In this document: in pieces, positions 1-6,947 of the stretch | Numbering within the stretch: position 1 is the first letter of the stretch | How the letters are laid out: each line of letters starts with the position of its first letter | Assembly (NCBI GenBank): GCA_937888775.1 | Contig: CALAQT010000478.1 | Location: 1 to 13,115, forward strand | From: an uncultured Actinomycetes bacterium | GTDB lineage: Bacteria > Actinomycetota > Thermoleophilia > Solirubrobacterales > Solirubrobacteraceae | Reading direction: 5' to 3' | DNA: 13,115 nucleotides | The notes under the pieces: model-generated | Seen by the model: the letters and a program-made list of their open reading frames with translations, nothing else | Told to the model about the DNA's origin: nothing | Database searches by the model: none | Program-made: the position numbers and the translations under genes

Positions 1-71
1 AATGCGATTGAGGTCCGGCCTTCAACGTCTCGGCGAATCATCCTCCATAGGGTCTAGTGCGGTGATTCGGA

Positions 72-93
72 GTCTCGGCGCTAGCGCCGAGAC
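72..93. terminator. 22-bp perfect palindrome at the 3' end of the CDF gene
   Basis: The 22 bases are a perfect inverted repeat (arms GTCTCGGCGCT / AGCGCCGAGAC). They contain the stop codon of the cation transporter gene (81-83, minus strand). As RNA this would fold into a GC-rich hairpin. No T-run follows on the minus strand, so it is not a classic intrinsic terminator. GC-rich hairpins without a U-tract are common at actinobacterial 3' ends, so a terminator or 3'-end stabiliser is my inference. A DNA-binding site is the alternative. Confidence 0.5.
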
Positions 94-1013
94 CTGAGCA
101 CCTCGCCGGGCCTGACCCGGTCCTCGGGCTCCAGATGGATCAGCACGTCGGAGCCGTGCAGGCGCTCAGCGATCGTGTCCTGGAGCTCGTGCGCCGTGCG
201 ATGCGCGTCCTCCAGCGACGTCCCGGCGACGAACTGGACGTGCAGGTCGACGTAGCGTCTCGCGCCGGCCTGTCGGGTGCGCAACTCGTGGTAGCCGACC
301 ACGCCCCGCGGACCGAACGCCTCCACGGCCAGCCGGATCAGCTCCACCTGGCCCGCCGGCAGGGACTCGTCGACCAGCACCCGCGACGATCGGGTCAGCA
401 GCTTGACGCCGGTCACCACGATTGCGGCGGCCACCACCAGCGCCACCACGGGGTCGATCCATTGGGCGCCCGTCAGCTTGACCGCCACGAGCCCGACCAG
501 CACCGCCACCGAGGTCAGGGCATCGGTGCGCAGGTGGACGGCATCGCCTTCCAGCGCCGGCGATCCGGTCTGGCGCGCTGTGCGCGACAGCCGGGCGGAA
601 ACGAACACGTTGACCACCAGGGAGAAGCCCACGACGGCGATCCCGATCCCTACCGTCTGCACCCGTCCGTGCCCCACCAGGTGCCGGATCGCCTCGAACG
701 TGATCGCCGCCGAGCCGACCAGGATCAGGATCCCCTCGATCGCCGCAGCCAGGTTCTCGATCTTCTCGTGCCCGTAGCGATGACTCTCGTCGGCCGGCTC
801 GTCGGCCTTGCGCACCGAGATGAACGCGACGATCGAGGCGACAAGGTCGATGCTCGAGTGCACGGCCTCGGTCAGGATCGCCACCGAACCGGTGACCGTC
901 CCGGCGATCACCTTGAGCAGGATCAGGGTCGAATTCGACAGCACCGACAGCGCGGCGGTGCGCTGTTTGCGCGGTTCGTCAGCCTGCTCGTGTCCTCCCG
1001 CCTGCGAGGACAT
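81..1013 (-). CDS. Cation diffusion facilitator (CDF) transporter, probably Zn(II)/proton antiporter
   Basis: This 310-residue inner-membrane protein should export divalent metal (Zn, perhaps Fe, Co or Mn) in exchange for protons. After a charged N-terminus come about six membrane helices (roughly 20-205) and a cytoplasmic domain (about 210-300). The transport site is visible as H52-x3-D56 in TM2 and H160-x3-D164 in TM5. This is the HD/HD arrangement, rather than the DD/HD set of E. coli YiiP. The YGHEKIEN block at 80-87 matches the YiiP family. The cytoplasmic metal ligands also line up with YiiP at a constant offset: H242, H258, H293 and E295. The ATG lies 2 bases after the rdgB stop with no clear Shine-Dalgarno, so translation is probably coupled to rdgB. 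Length is normal. The exact metal cannot be read from sequence. Confidence 0.93.
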   Translation of the reverse strand: MSSQAGGHEQADEPRKQRTAALSVLSNSTLILLKVIAGTVTGSVAILTEAVHSSIDLVASIVAFISVRKADEPADESHRYGHEKIENLAAAIEGILILVGSAAITFEAIRHLVGHGRVQTVGIGIAVVGFSLVVNVFVSARLSRTARQTGSPALEGDAVHLRTDALTSVAVLVGLVAVKLTGAQWIDPVVALVVAAAIVVTGVKLLTRSSRVLVDESLPAGQVELIRLAVEAFGPRGVVGYHELRTRQAGARRYVDLHVQFVAGTSLEDAHRTAHELQDTIAERLHGSDVLIHLEPEDRVRPGEVLRSRR

Positions 1014-1015
1014 CT

Positions 1016-1609
1016 CTAAGACGAAGCCGAAAGCCAGGTCAAGAGCTCCATCACGGCGCGCCCCCGATGGCTGATCTCGTCCTTCTCACGCTCGGTCAGC
1101 TCCGCCATCGTGCGCTCCCCGTGGTCGCCGTCGGGCAGGAACGCCGGGTCATAGCCGAACCCGCGGGCGCCGCGGCGCTCGGACGCCAGACGCCCGTCGC
1201 ACTCGCCGACGAAGATCCGCTCGATGCCCGCGCCGCGGTCCACGTAGGCGAGCGCACACACGTATCGCAGCTCGCTTCCGGCCGGAGCCTCTGACATCAG
1301 CTTGGCGAGGTTCTGCTCGTCGGTCGCGCCGGGTCCCGCGTAGCGGGCCGACCGCACACCGGGCCGGCCATCCAGCGCCAGCGCCTCGATCCCTGAGTCG
1401 TCGGCGATCGCCGCGCGCGCCGTAGCGGCGGCCGCCGCCCTGGCCTTGAGGAGCGCGTTCTCGGCAAACGTCTCACCATCCTCGGGCGGCAATTCGATGT
1501 CGTCGGGCAGCGCCTGCACAGTGATCCCGTGGGGCGAGAGCAGCCGACCGAACTCCGCGAGCTTGTGCGGGTTGCGCGTCGCGAGTACGAGCGACTCCGG
1601 AACCGCCAT
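1016..1609 (-). CDS. rdgB: RdgB/HAM1 XTP/dITP diphosphatase
   Basis: This cytosolic enzyme hydrolyses non-canonical purine triphosphates (XTP, ITP, dITP) to the monophosphate plus pyrophosphate and so keeps them out of DNA and RNA. The 197 residues carry the whole family signature: ATRNPHKLAEF at 10-20 (N13 and K16 for substrate), FAENALLKA at 48-56, the catalytic ADDSG at 69-73 followed by GRPGVRSARYAG, GFGYDPAF at 150-157, and SHRGRA at 180-185 near the C-terminus. Length is typical. The ATG is 3 bases after the rph stop and lacks a Shine-Dalgarno, so it is probably read by coupled translation. The rph-rdgB pair is conserved in actinobacteria; in Mycobacterium tuberculosis the same two genes follow murI. 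Confidence 0.96.
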   Translation of the reverse strand: MAVPESLVLATRNPHKLAEFGRLLSPHGITVQALPDDIELPPEDGETFAENALLKARAAAAATARAAIADDSGIEALALDGRPGVRSARYAGPGATDEQNLAKLMSEAPAGSELRYVCALAYVDRGAGIERIFVGECDGRLASERRGARGFGYDPAFLPDGDHGERTMAELTEREKDEISHRGRAVMELLTWLSASS

Positions 1610-1612
1610 CGC

Positions 1613-2356
1613 TCAGTTTGCTGCGGCCGCGACAGCCTCGTCCTGAAACGCGCGCAGCACCTCGATCCCATCGGCCGCCAGCGCCAGCAGATCGTCGAGG
1701 TGAGCCCGTGACAGCGGCGTGCGCTCGGCGGTGGCCTGGACTTCGACCAGGCCACCGTCGCCGGTCATCACCACGTTGGCATCCACCTCGGCGGTCGAAT
1801 CCTCGGAGTAGTCCAAATCGAGCAGTGGCACTCCCCCAACGATCCCGCAGGAGATCGCGGCGACGCTTCCGGTCAGCGGCGTGCGCTTCAGCTTGCCTTC
1901 GGAGATCAGCCGTGCGCAGGCCAGCCTCAACGCCACCATGCCGCCGGTGATCGATGCGCAGCGCGTTCCGCCGTCGGCCTGGAGCACGTCGCAGTCGACG
2001 TAGATCGTTCGCTCCCCCAGCGCAGCGAAGTCGATCACGCCGCGCAGCGAGCGCCCGATCAGGCGCTGGATCTCCACCGTGCGGCCGTCCGGGCGCCCCT
2101 TGCTGACGTCACGCGGCTTGCGGTCTCCGGTCGAGGCGGGGAGCATCCCGTACTCGGCGGTGACCCAGCCGCGGCCCGAGCCCGACATCCAGCGCGGAAC
2201 GCTCTCCTGGACCGACGCCGTGCAGATCACCCGCGTCTCGCCGACCGAGATCAGCGCCGATCCCGTCGCGGTGCGCACGAAGCCGGGCTCGATTTGCGTC
2301 GGCCGCGGCTGTCCCGGTGAACGGCCGTAGCTGCGCTGGGACGCCTCGGCGCTCAC
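1613..2356 (-). CDS. rph: Ribonuclease PH
   Basis: This is a phosphorolytic 3'-to-5' exoribonuclease that trims tRNA 3' ends and acts as a ring-shaped hexamer in the cytosol. The 247 residues match the family length. Visible motifs are EYGMLP at 68-73 and the [18 protein letters not shown] stretch near 88-105 (phosphate and RNA binding arginines). Further on are QADGGTR at 126-132 and the catalytic [13 protein letters not shown] near 180-192, with D186 and D192 as the expected metal/acid residues. The start is GTG, preceded by a weak GGGGTG at 5 bases. The N-terminal 20 residues ([13 protein letters not shown]) replace the usual RxDGR opening of the family, but the alignment starts normally at IEPGF. 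It lies 28 bases after murI and 3 before rdgB. Confidence 0.96.
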   Translation of the reverse strand: MSAEASQRSYGRSPGQPRPTQIEPGFVRTATGSALISVGETRVICTASVQESVPRWMSGSGRGWVTAEYGMLPASTGDRKPRDVSKGRPDGRTVEIQRLIGRSLRGVIDFAALGERTIYVDCDVLQADGGTRCASITGGMVALRLACARLISEGKLKRTPLTGSVAAISCGIVGGVPLLDLDYSEDSTAEVDANVVMTGDGGLVEVQATAERTPLSRAHLDDLLALAADGIEVLRAFQDEAVAAAAN

Positions 2357-2384
2357 GCCGGCACCCCGGTGACCGGACCGGCGG

Positions 2385-3293
2385 TCACGCTGCCACCCCG
2401 GTTCCCAGCTCGACGTGCGCCACTTCCCCCAGCGGCATCTGCAGAAAGCGCGTCCCCAGCGCGTGGAAGGACTCGATATCCCCGGTGCAAAGAAATCCGT
2501 AGCTCCCCTCCTGCTGACGCGGGTTCAGAATCCCGCGCGCCGTCAGCGCACGCTCGACGCTGCGGGCCACGCCGGCCCCTGAGGTCACCAGTGTCACGCC
2601 CCGCCCGAGCGCCCGCTGCAGCATCGGCGCCACCAGCGGGTAGTGGGTGCAGCCCAGGATCACCGTGTCGACCTGCGCGGCGCGCAACGGCGCGCAGTAG
2701 GCTCGCACGGTGTCGACCAAGTGCGCGTCGAACGGAAAGCCGCCCTGGATGATCGGCGCCAGATCGGGGCAGGCGACGCTCTTCAGGTAGACGTGGGGAT
2801 CGGCGGCCAACACCGCCCGCTCGTAGGCGCCGCTGGCCACCGTCGCCGGTGTCGCCAGCAGTCCGATCCGTCCGGTCCGGCTGCCCGCCACGGCGAGCTG
2901 CGTCGCGGGCGCGACCACGCCGATCACGTCGACGCGGCGGCCGAGCGACTCCAGATGCAGCTCGATCGTCCCCAGCGCCGCCGAGCTGGCGGCGTTACAG
3001 GCGATGACCAGCAGCTTGGCCCCGAGCTCCAGCAGGTGGTCTGAGATCTCGATCGCGAACTCGCGCAGCTCGGACTGCGAGCGCTCGCCGTAGGGAAAGC
3101 GCGCCGTGTCGCCGAGGTACAGGTAGTCCTCGGTCGGCAGCGAGACCAGCAGCTCGTGCAGGACCGTCAGACCGCCGACGCCGGAGTCGAATACGGCAAC
3201 CGGTTGTTCAGGCAGCGCGGACACAGCCTGTGATGGTGCCAGAGCGCGCGGCGCGCCCCCTCCGCCACGGCCACAGCGCGCGAAGCGCGCCAT
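2385..3293 (-). CDS. murI: Glutamate racemase
   Basis: This cytosolic, cofactor-independent enzyme interconverts L- and D-glutamate and supplies D-Glu for peptidoglycan. With the ATG at 3293 it has 302 residues. The family core begins only near residue 30 with [15 protein letters not shown] (D36 catalytic base partner). It continues through DTARFPYG, the first catalytic cysteine in ACNAASSAA (C99), the substrate loop [11 protein letters not shown], and the second catalytic cysteine in GCTHYPL (C215). I chose this ATG because GGGAGG lies 6 bases upstream. An in-frame TTG at 3338 would lengthen it, and a GTG at 3224 would give the family's usual 260-270 residues. The first 23 residues are low-complexity Gly/Arg/Ala and may be untranslated. 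It is the first gene of a four-gene minus-strand run. Confidence 0.93.
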   Translation of the reverse strand: MARFARCGRGGGGAPRALAPSQAVSALPEQPVAVFDSGVGGLTVLHELLVSLPTEDYLYLGDTARFPYGERSQSELREFAIEISDHLLELGAKLLVIACNAASSAALGTIELHLESLGRRVDVIGVVAPATQLAVAGSRTGRIGLLATPATVASGAYERAVLAADPHVYLKSVACPDLAPIIQGGFPFDAHLVDTVRAYCAPLRAAQVDTVILGCTHYPLVAPMLQRALGRGVTLVTSGAGVARSVERALTARGILNPRQQEGSYGFLCTGDIESFHALGTRFLQMPLGEVAHVELGTGVAA

Positions 3294-3299
3294 CCGGCA

Positions 3300-3305
3300 C
3301 CTCCC
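3300..3305 (-). promoter_or_regulatory. murI: Shine-Dalgarno GGGAGG deciding the murI start
   Basis: Read on the minus strand, GGGAGG stands 6 bases (TGCCGG) before the ATG at 3293. Neither the upstream TTG (3338) nor the downstream GTG (3224), which would fit family length better, has an equally good site. It therefore supports an N-terminally extended MurI. Confidence 0.55.
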
Positions 3306-3339
3306 GGCCACGCCGCGCAATTCCGGGCCCGGGCACAAC

Positions 3340-3361
3340 TAGGGTCCGCGAACCCTAAGCT
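3340..3361. promoter_or_regulatory. Divergent promoter/operator candidate between murI and the glycosyltransferase
   Basis: The murI/glycosyltransferase gap contains an inverted repeat, TAGGGT (3340-3345) and ACCCTA (3352-3357), with a 6-base spacer. The minus-strand reading of 3352-3357 is TAGGGT and the plus-strand reading of 3356-3361 is TAAGCT. Both fit the actinobacterial TANNNT -10 pattern and share the central TA. The plus-strand box lies 11 bases before the glycosyltransferase ATG, giving a very short leader. Whether this is an operator, two back-to-back -10 boxes or both is inference. Confidence 0.35.
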
Positions 3362-3372
3362 CGCGAAAACAC

Positions 3373-4311
3373 ATGCGGGTCCTGATCGTCACCAACATGC
3401 ACCCCTCCCCGTCGCGTCCGGAGCTCGGCAGCTTCGTCGCCGATCAGGTCGCTGCGCTGCGGCGGATTCCGGAGGTCGAGCTGGAGCTGTTCGCGTTTGT
3501 GCCCGGCGCCGCCGGCGCCTACCTGCGCGCCGCAGCCGGACTCGCCCGCCACCGGTTCGGTCATCGCGAGCCCTACGACGTCGTCCATGCCCACTTCGGC
3601 CTGACGATCTGGCCGGCCCTGGCCGAGCGCTGCCGGATCCGGGCGGTGACGCTGCACGGAACCGATCTGGCGAACCCACGCTCGCGGCGGATCACGCTGG
3701 CGGGGCTCCGCTTCATCGACCTGATCGGGGTCGTGTCCGAGGCGCTGGCCCGCGAGCTTGACCCCACCGCCACCGCGGGCGCCCGGGTGGCGGTGCTGCC
3801 CTGCGGAGTCGACACCACACGCTGTGCGCCGATCGACCGCCGGCAGGCGCGGACCGCGCTTGGCCTGGCGCCTGACCGGCCCTACCTGCTGTTCGCCGCC
3901 GATCCCGCGCGCCCGGAGAAGCGTCACGATCTGGCCGTCTCGCTCGCCCGCCGGCACCAGGTGCAATTGCTCACGCTGGGCCACGTCCCCCCGGCCGAGG
4001 TCCCGCTGTGGGTCAATGCCGCCAACGCCGTGCTGGTCCCATCCGATCGTGAAGGGTTCGGCCTCGCGGTGCTGGAGGCACTCGCGTGCGACGTCCCGGT
4101 GCTCGCCACCCCGGTCGGAGTCCACGCCGAAGCGCTCGCCGGCGTGCCCGGGACCTACTGCGGTCCGTTTGACCAGCAGCGCTGGGATCAGGCGCTCGCC
4201 CCCCACCTGCTTGACAGCGACCCGCGGGTCCACGGCCGCGACCGCGCACAGGAGTTCTCCACCGACCGGATGGCCGCGCGCCTGGTTGACGCCTGGCGGG
4301 AGCTCCTCTAG
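3373..4311 (+). CDS. GT4-family glycosyltransferase
   Basis: This retaining GT-B glycosyltransferase would transfer a sugar from a nucleotide-sugar donor to an unknown acceptor such as a lipid, polysaccharide or small molecule. The N-terminal acceptor domain (1-150) contains HAHFG at 72-76, LHGTDLA near 94-100 and VSEAL at 121-125. A linker with LPCGVD at 142-147 is followed by the donor domain with PARPEKRHD at 178-186. The diagnostic E-x7-E motif is E227 to E235 within SDREGFGLAVLEALA. At 312 residues it is shorter than the usual 360-400, mainly through a compact donor domain. There is no signal peptide or membrane helix and no Shine-Dalgarno; the ATG is close behind a possible -10 box. It stands alone: divergent from murI and convergent with the deacetylase gene. 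Substrate unknown. Confidence 0.9.
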   Translation: MRVLIVTNMHPSPSRPELGSFVADQVAALRRIPEVELELFAFVPGAAGAYLRAAAGLARHRFGHREPYDVVHAHFGLTIWPALAERCRIRAVTLHGTDLANPRSRRITLAGLRFIDLIGVVSEALARELDPTATAGARVAVLPCGVDTTRCAPIDRRQARTALGLAPDRPYLLFAADPARPEKRHDLAVSLARRHQVQLLTLGHVPPAEVPLWVNAANAVLVPSDREGFGLAVLEALACDVPVLATPVGVHAEALAGVPGTYCGPFDQQRWDQALAPHLLDSDPRVHGRDRAQEFSTDRMAARLVDAWRELL

Positions 4312-4328
4312 CCGACGCGAGCTGCTCT

Positions 4329-4340
4329 GGCGCAGGCGCC
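4329..4340. terminator. Small GC hairpin in the convergent gap
   Basis: GGCGC (4329-4333) and GCGCC (4336-4340) form an inverted repeat in the 46-base gap between the converging glycosyltransferase and deacetylase genes. The surrounding sequence is very C/G-rich (CCCGGCCCGGCCGCCCGG) and offers further pairings. No T-run is present on either strand. A weak bidirectional terminator is possible but unproven. Confidence 0.25.
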
Positions 4341-4357
4341 CGGCCCGGCCGCCCGGT

Positions 4358-5383
4358 TTAGCCCAGCCCCGGCCACCATTGCGCAATCCGCGCGATCGCA
4401 TCGCGTGCCTCCCTGGCCCTCGGTACCTCGGCGCCTGGCTCCGGGTCTGCCCCGCCGGCCAGAGCCTGCATCGAGACCGCCACGCAACGGGCCAGCGCGC
4501 CAAGCGCATAGCCGCCCTCCAGCACCGCCCCGACCGGAGCCGCCAGCTCGTCGCCGACTCGGCGCATCGCGCGGGTCATCGCCCCGAACCCCTGATCGGT
4601 GACGTCGCACTCGGCGAGCGGATCCTCCCGATGGGCGTCAAAGCCGGCCGAGATCAGGATCAGCTGCGGCGCGAAGGCGCGGGCCAGCGGCGCCGCCACG
4701 TGCTCGACCAGCGAGCAGTAGACATCGTCGCCCGAGCCCGGCCCCACCGGCAGGTTGATCGTGAACCCGGTGGCCTCGGCGGCGCCAACGTCCGAAGCCT
4801 GACCGCTGCCGGGATACAGCGGCGACTGGTGAATGGACACGAACAGCACCTGCTCGCTGGCGTGGAAGATGTCGTTGGTGCCGTTGCCGTGGTGCACGTC
4901 CCAGTCGAGGATCATCACGCGCTCCAGGCCCCGTACTTCGAGCGCGTAACGCGCTGCCACCGCGATGTTGTTGAACAGGCAGAAGCCCATCCCCCGGGCC
5001 GGCTCGGCGTGGTGACCCGGCGGCCGGTGGGCGCTGAACCCGCACGGCGCATCGCCGTCCAGCAGCAGGTCGACCAGCGCCACCGCGCCCCCTGCGGCGT
5101 GCAGGGCGGCTATGAATGATCCCTGGCTGACGACGGTGTCGAGGTCCAGTTGGGCGCCCCCGCTGTTCGCCGCCTCCTCGATCGACGCGACGTAGCTCTC
5201 GGGATGCACTGCCGTGAGCACCGCGCGATCTACCGGCGGGGAGCTGACACGCCGGTAGCCGACCCAGCCGCGCCGGGAGAGCTCACGCCCGATCGCCACC
5301 ATCCGCGCGGGCTGCTCGGGATGCGAGCCCGTGTCGTGTTGCAGCGACGACGAGTGGTCAAGGAAGACAGGCACGGAAGCCAT
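4358..5383 (-). CDS. Class II histone-deacetylase-family zinc deacetylase
   Basis: This is a Zn-dependent amidohydrolase of the arginase/deacetylase fold. Bacterial members remove acetyl groups from polyamines, small amides or protein lysines, and the substrate here is not decidable. The 341 residues carry the complete active site: RPPGHHAE at 120-127 with the catalytic His pair H124/H125, the zinc ligands D162 and H164 in DWDVHHGNGT (160-169), the third ligand D249 in SAGFDAHREDPLA, and the transition-state Tyr Y292 in LEGGYALGAL. EQPARM at 23-28 is the usual N-terminal signature of the class II-like bacterial group. No signal peptide is visible, so it is cytosolic. The ATG lies 7 bases behind a TACGGT box, with no Shine-Dalgarno, consistent with a leaderless message. 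It diverges from nadB. Confidence 0.93.
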   Translation of the reverse strand: MASVPVFLDHSSSLQHDTGSHPEQPARMVAIGRELSRRGWVGYRRVSSPPVDRAVLTAVHPESYVASIEEAANSGGAQLDLDTVVSQGSFIAALHAAGGAVALVDLLLDGDAPCGFSAHRPPGHHAEPARGMGFCLFNNIAVAARYALEVRGLERVMILDWDVHHGNGTNDIFHASEQVLFVSIHQSPLYPGSGQASDVGAAEATGFTINLPVGPGSGDDVYCSLVEHVAAPLARAFAPQLILISAGFDAHREDPLAECDVTDQGFGAMTRAMRRVGDELAAPVGAVLEGGYALGALARCVAVSMQALAGGADPEPGAEVPRAREARDAIARIAQWWPGLG

Positions 5384-5403
5384 CGCGAGTACCGTACCTC
5401 CCG
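5384..5403. promoter_or_regulatory. 20-bp symmetric divergent promoter for the deacetylase gene and nadB
   Basis: The whole gap between two divergent start codons is 20 bases. It contains the palindrome GTACCGTAC (5389-5397). Plus strand: TACCGT at 5390-5395, then 8 bases to the nadB GTG. Minus strand: TACGGT at 5396-5391, then 7 bases to the deacetylase ATG. Both fit TANNNT -10 boxes at the spacing expected for leaderless transcripts. Any -35 contacts would lie inside the opposing gene. The assignment of function is inference from pattern and spacing. Confidence 0.55.
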
Positions 5404-6873
5404 GTGGACCAAATCGAGACTCAGGTCGCAGTCGTCGGTGCCGGCGCGGCCGGCTTGTATACGGCGCTCTGCACGGCGCGCCGCGGAGCCCGGGTGGTGC
5501 TCGTGTCCGCCACCCCGCTGGCTGAGTCGTCCAGCTACTGGGCGCAGGGCGGCCTGGCCGCTGCGCTCGCCGGCGACGACAGCCCGGCCCGACACCTGGC
5601 CGACACGCTCGCCGCCGGGCGCGGATCGGTGCGCGAGTCGGCTGCCCGCGTCCTCTGTGACGAGGCCCCGCTGGTGATCCACGATCTCAGCGAGCTCGGC
5701 GTGGCCTTCGATACCGACCCCGACGGCAGGCTCGCGCTGAGCCTGGAGGGCGGGCACTCCGCGCGGCGCGTGGCGCACGCGGGCGGCGCGGCCACGGGAC
5801 GCCGTCTGGTCCGTCAGCTCTCAAAGCTGGTCGCCCAGGACGAGCGAGTGCAGGTGATCGAGCGCCGTCGCGTGGTGGCGCTGATCGTCAGCGACGGCCG
5901 CTGTGCTGGAGTCGAGCTCGATGACTGCAGCGTGATCGGGGCCGGAGCCGTCGTGCTGGCGACTGGAGGGGCGGCGGCGATGTGGGCGCGCACCACCAAT
6001 CCCGCGGGCGCCACCGGAGGCGGGCTGCTGCTGGCGTTCGCGGCGGGCGCGACGCTCGCCGACCTGGAGCTGATGCAGTTCCATCCCACCGCCGTCGTCG
6101 GCCAGAACGGAGCGGACGGGTTCCTGGTCACCGAAGCGGTGCGTGGCGAGGGCGCCAGGCTGCTCGACAGCACGGGCGAGCGCTTCGTCGATGAGCTGGC
6201 CCCCCGCGACGAGGTCGCCCGGGCGGTGCAGCGCCAGATGACGAGCACCGGCACCGGCTCGGTCGGTCTCGACATGCGAACGATCGATCCGGCGCTGTTT
6301 CCCAACGTGGTCAAGGCGCTGCGCCAGGCGGGGATCGATCCGGTGAGCGAGCTGGTGCCAGTCGCGCCGGCGGCCCATTACATGATGGGCGGGATCGCGA
6401 CCGACCTGGAGGGCCGAGCGAGCATTCCGGGGCTCTACGCCGTCGGCGAGTGCTCCTGTACGGGTCTGCACGGAGCCAACCGGCTCGCCTCGAATTCGTT
6501 AAGCGAATGCTTTGTGTTCGGAGCGCGCGCGGCCGCCGCTGCGATCGAGGAGCCGCCGTTCGCCGGCATCGATCGATCCCAGCGCGGGTCACAGGATCGC
6601 GCGCTCGCGCAGCGGGTCCCGCGGGTGCCCTCCGAGTCCAGCCGCCGAGCGTTGTGGACCAATGCAGGGCTGGAGCGCAACGGTGTGGGGCTGCGCGAGC
6701 TCGAGCACGACCCCCACCCGCTGGTACGCCTGATCGCCGCCTCGGCGCTGACCCGGACCGAGAGCCGCGGCGCCCACCTGCGCGGAGACTTCCCGCAACG
6801 CGATGGCGCCTTTGACGGTATGCACGTAACCGTGGCCCAGGGCCGCGATCCCGAGCTTCAAGCGTGGGCCTGA
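5404..6873 (+). CDS. nadB: L-aspartate oxidase
   Basis: This FAD enzyme oxidises L-aspartate to iminoaspartate, which NadA turns into quinolinate for NAD synthesis; it is cytosolic. The 489 residues show the FAD Rossmann motif VVGAGAAGLYTA (10-21), the SSYWAQGG flavin contact (43-50), EGGHSARR (115-122), QFHPTA with H227 and EAVRGEGARLL (244-254). APRDEVAR (266-273), AAHYMMGGI with H325, and the C-terminal FAD loop GLHGANRLASNSLSE (354-368) complete the set. The helical tail contains ALTRTESRGAH but has only about ten residues where other NadBs have some 35-40 between its helices, so the protein is shorter than the usual 520-540. The start is GTG, chosen because the Rossmann motif follows directly; no Shine-Dalgarno. 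Leu366 is a TTA codon. nadA and nadC are not in the window. Confidence 0.95.
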   Translation: MDQIETQVAVVGAGAAGLYTALCTARRGARVVLVSATPLAESSSYWAQGGLAAALAGDDSPARHLADTLAAGRGSVRESAARVLCDEAPLVIHDLSELGVAFDTDPDGRLALSLEGGHSARRVAHAGGAATGRRLVRQLSKLVAQDERVQVIERRRVVALIVSDGRCAGVELDDCSVIGAGAVVLATGGAAAMWARTTNPAGATGGGLLLAFAAGATLADLELMQFHPTAVVGQNGADGFLVTEAVRGEGARLLDSTGERFVDELAPRDEVARAVQRQMTSTGTGSVGLDMRTIDPALFPNVVKALRQAGIDPVSELVPVAPAAHYMMGGIATDLEGRASIPGLYAVGECSCTGLHGANRLASNSLSECFVFGARAAAAAIEEPPFAGIDRSQRGSQDRALAQRVPRVPSESSRRALWTNAGLERNGVGLRELEHDPHPLVRLIAASALTRTESRGAHLRGDFPQRDGAFDGMHVTVAQGRDPELQAWA

Positions 6874-6878
6874 CGGCT

Positions 6879-6901
6879 CGGGCGGCGCCCGGATCCCCCT
6901 C
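6879..6901 (+). terminator. Possible terminator hairpins after nadB
   Basis: Six bases after the nadB stop, CGGGC (6879-6883) and GCCCG (6887-6891) pair with a 3-base loop. An overlapping alternative stem uses CCGGA and TCCGG around 6890-6904. No T-run follows. It is plausible as a weak terminator or attenuator; low confidence. Confidence 0.3.
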
Positions 6902-6910
6902 CGGCACCGA

Positions 6911-6947
6911 AAACTCCAACTTTTCGCTTAACGAGTGATTAATAATC
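6911..6947 (+). promoter_or_regulatory. AT-rich control region upstream of the Cys/His protein gene
   Basis: In otherwise GC-rich DNA this segment is conspicuously AT-rich. It contains TTCGCTTAACGA (6923-6934) and the perfect dyad GATTA-A-TAATC (6937-6947), with TAATAA as a possible -10 core. A transcript starting just downstream would have a leader of roughly 85 bases before the gene at 7038. The dyad is the kind of site a dimeric regulator could bind. No convincing -35 was found. Promoter or operator function is inference. Confidence 0.4.

Noticed and set aside
135..1019. A 294-codon plus-strand open frame opposite the CDF gene
   Set aside because: His/Gln/Asp/Arg-rich antisense product with no membrane segments or motifs; the minus-strand frame is a full CDF transporter.
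3355..4509. A 384-codon minus-strand open frame opposite the glycosyltransferase
   Set aside because: Domain-free, Arg/Gly/Gln-rich shadow. The GT4 E-x7-E motif lies in the plus-strand frame.
3758..5119. A 453-codon plus-strand open frame spanning the glycosyltransferase end and the antisense of the deacetylase gene
   Set aside because: Its product is Arg/Pro/Ser-rich without any domain, and both overlapped genes carry complete catalytic motifs in their own frames. High GC makes long empty frames common.
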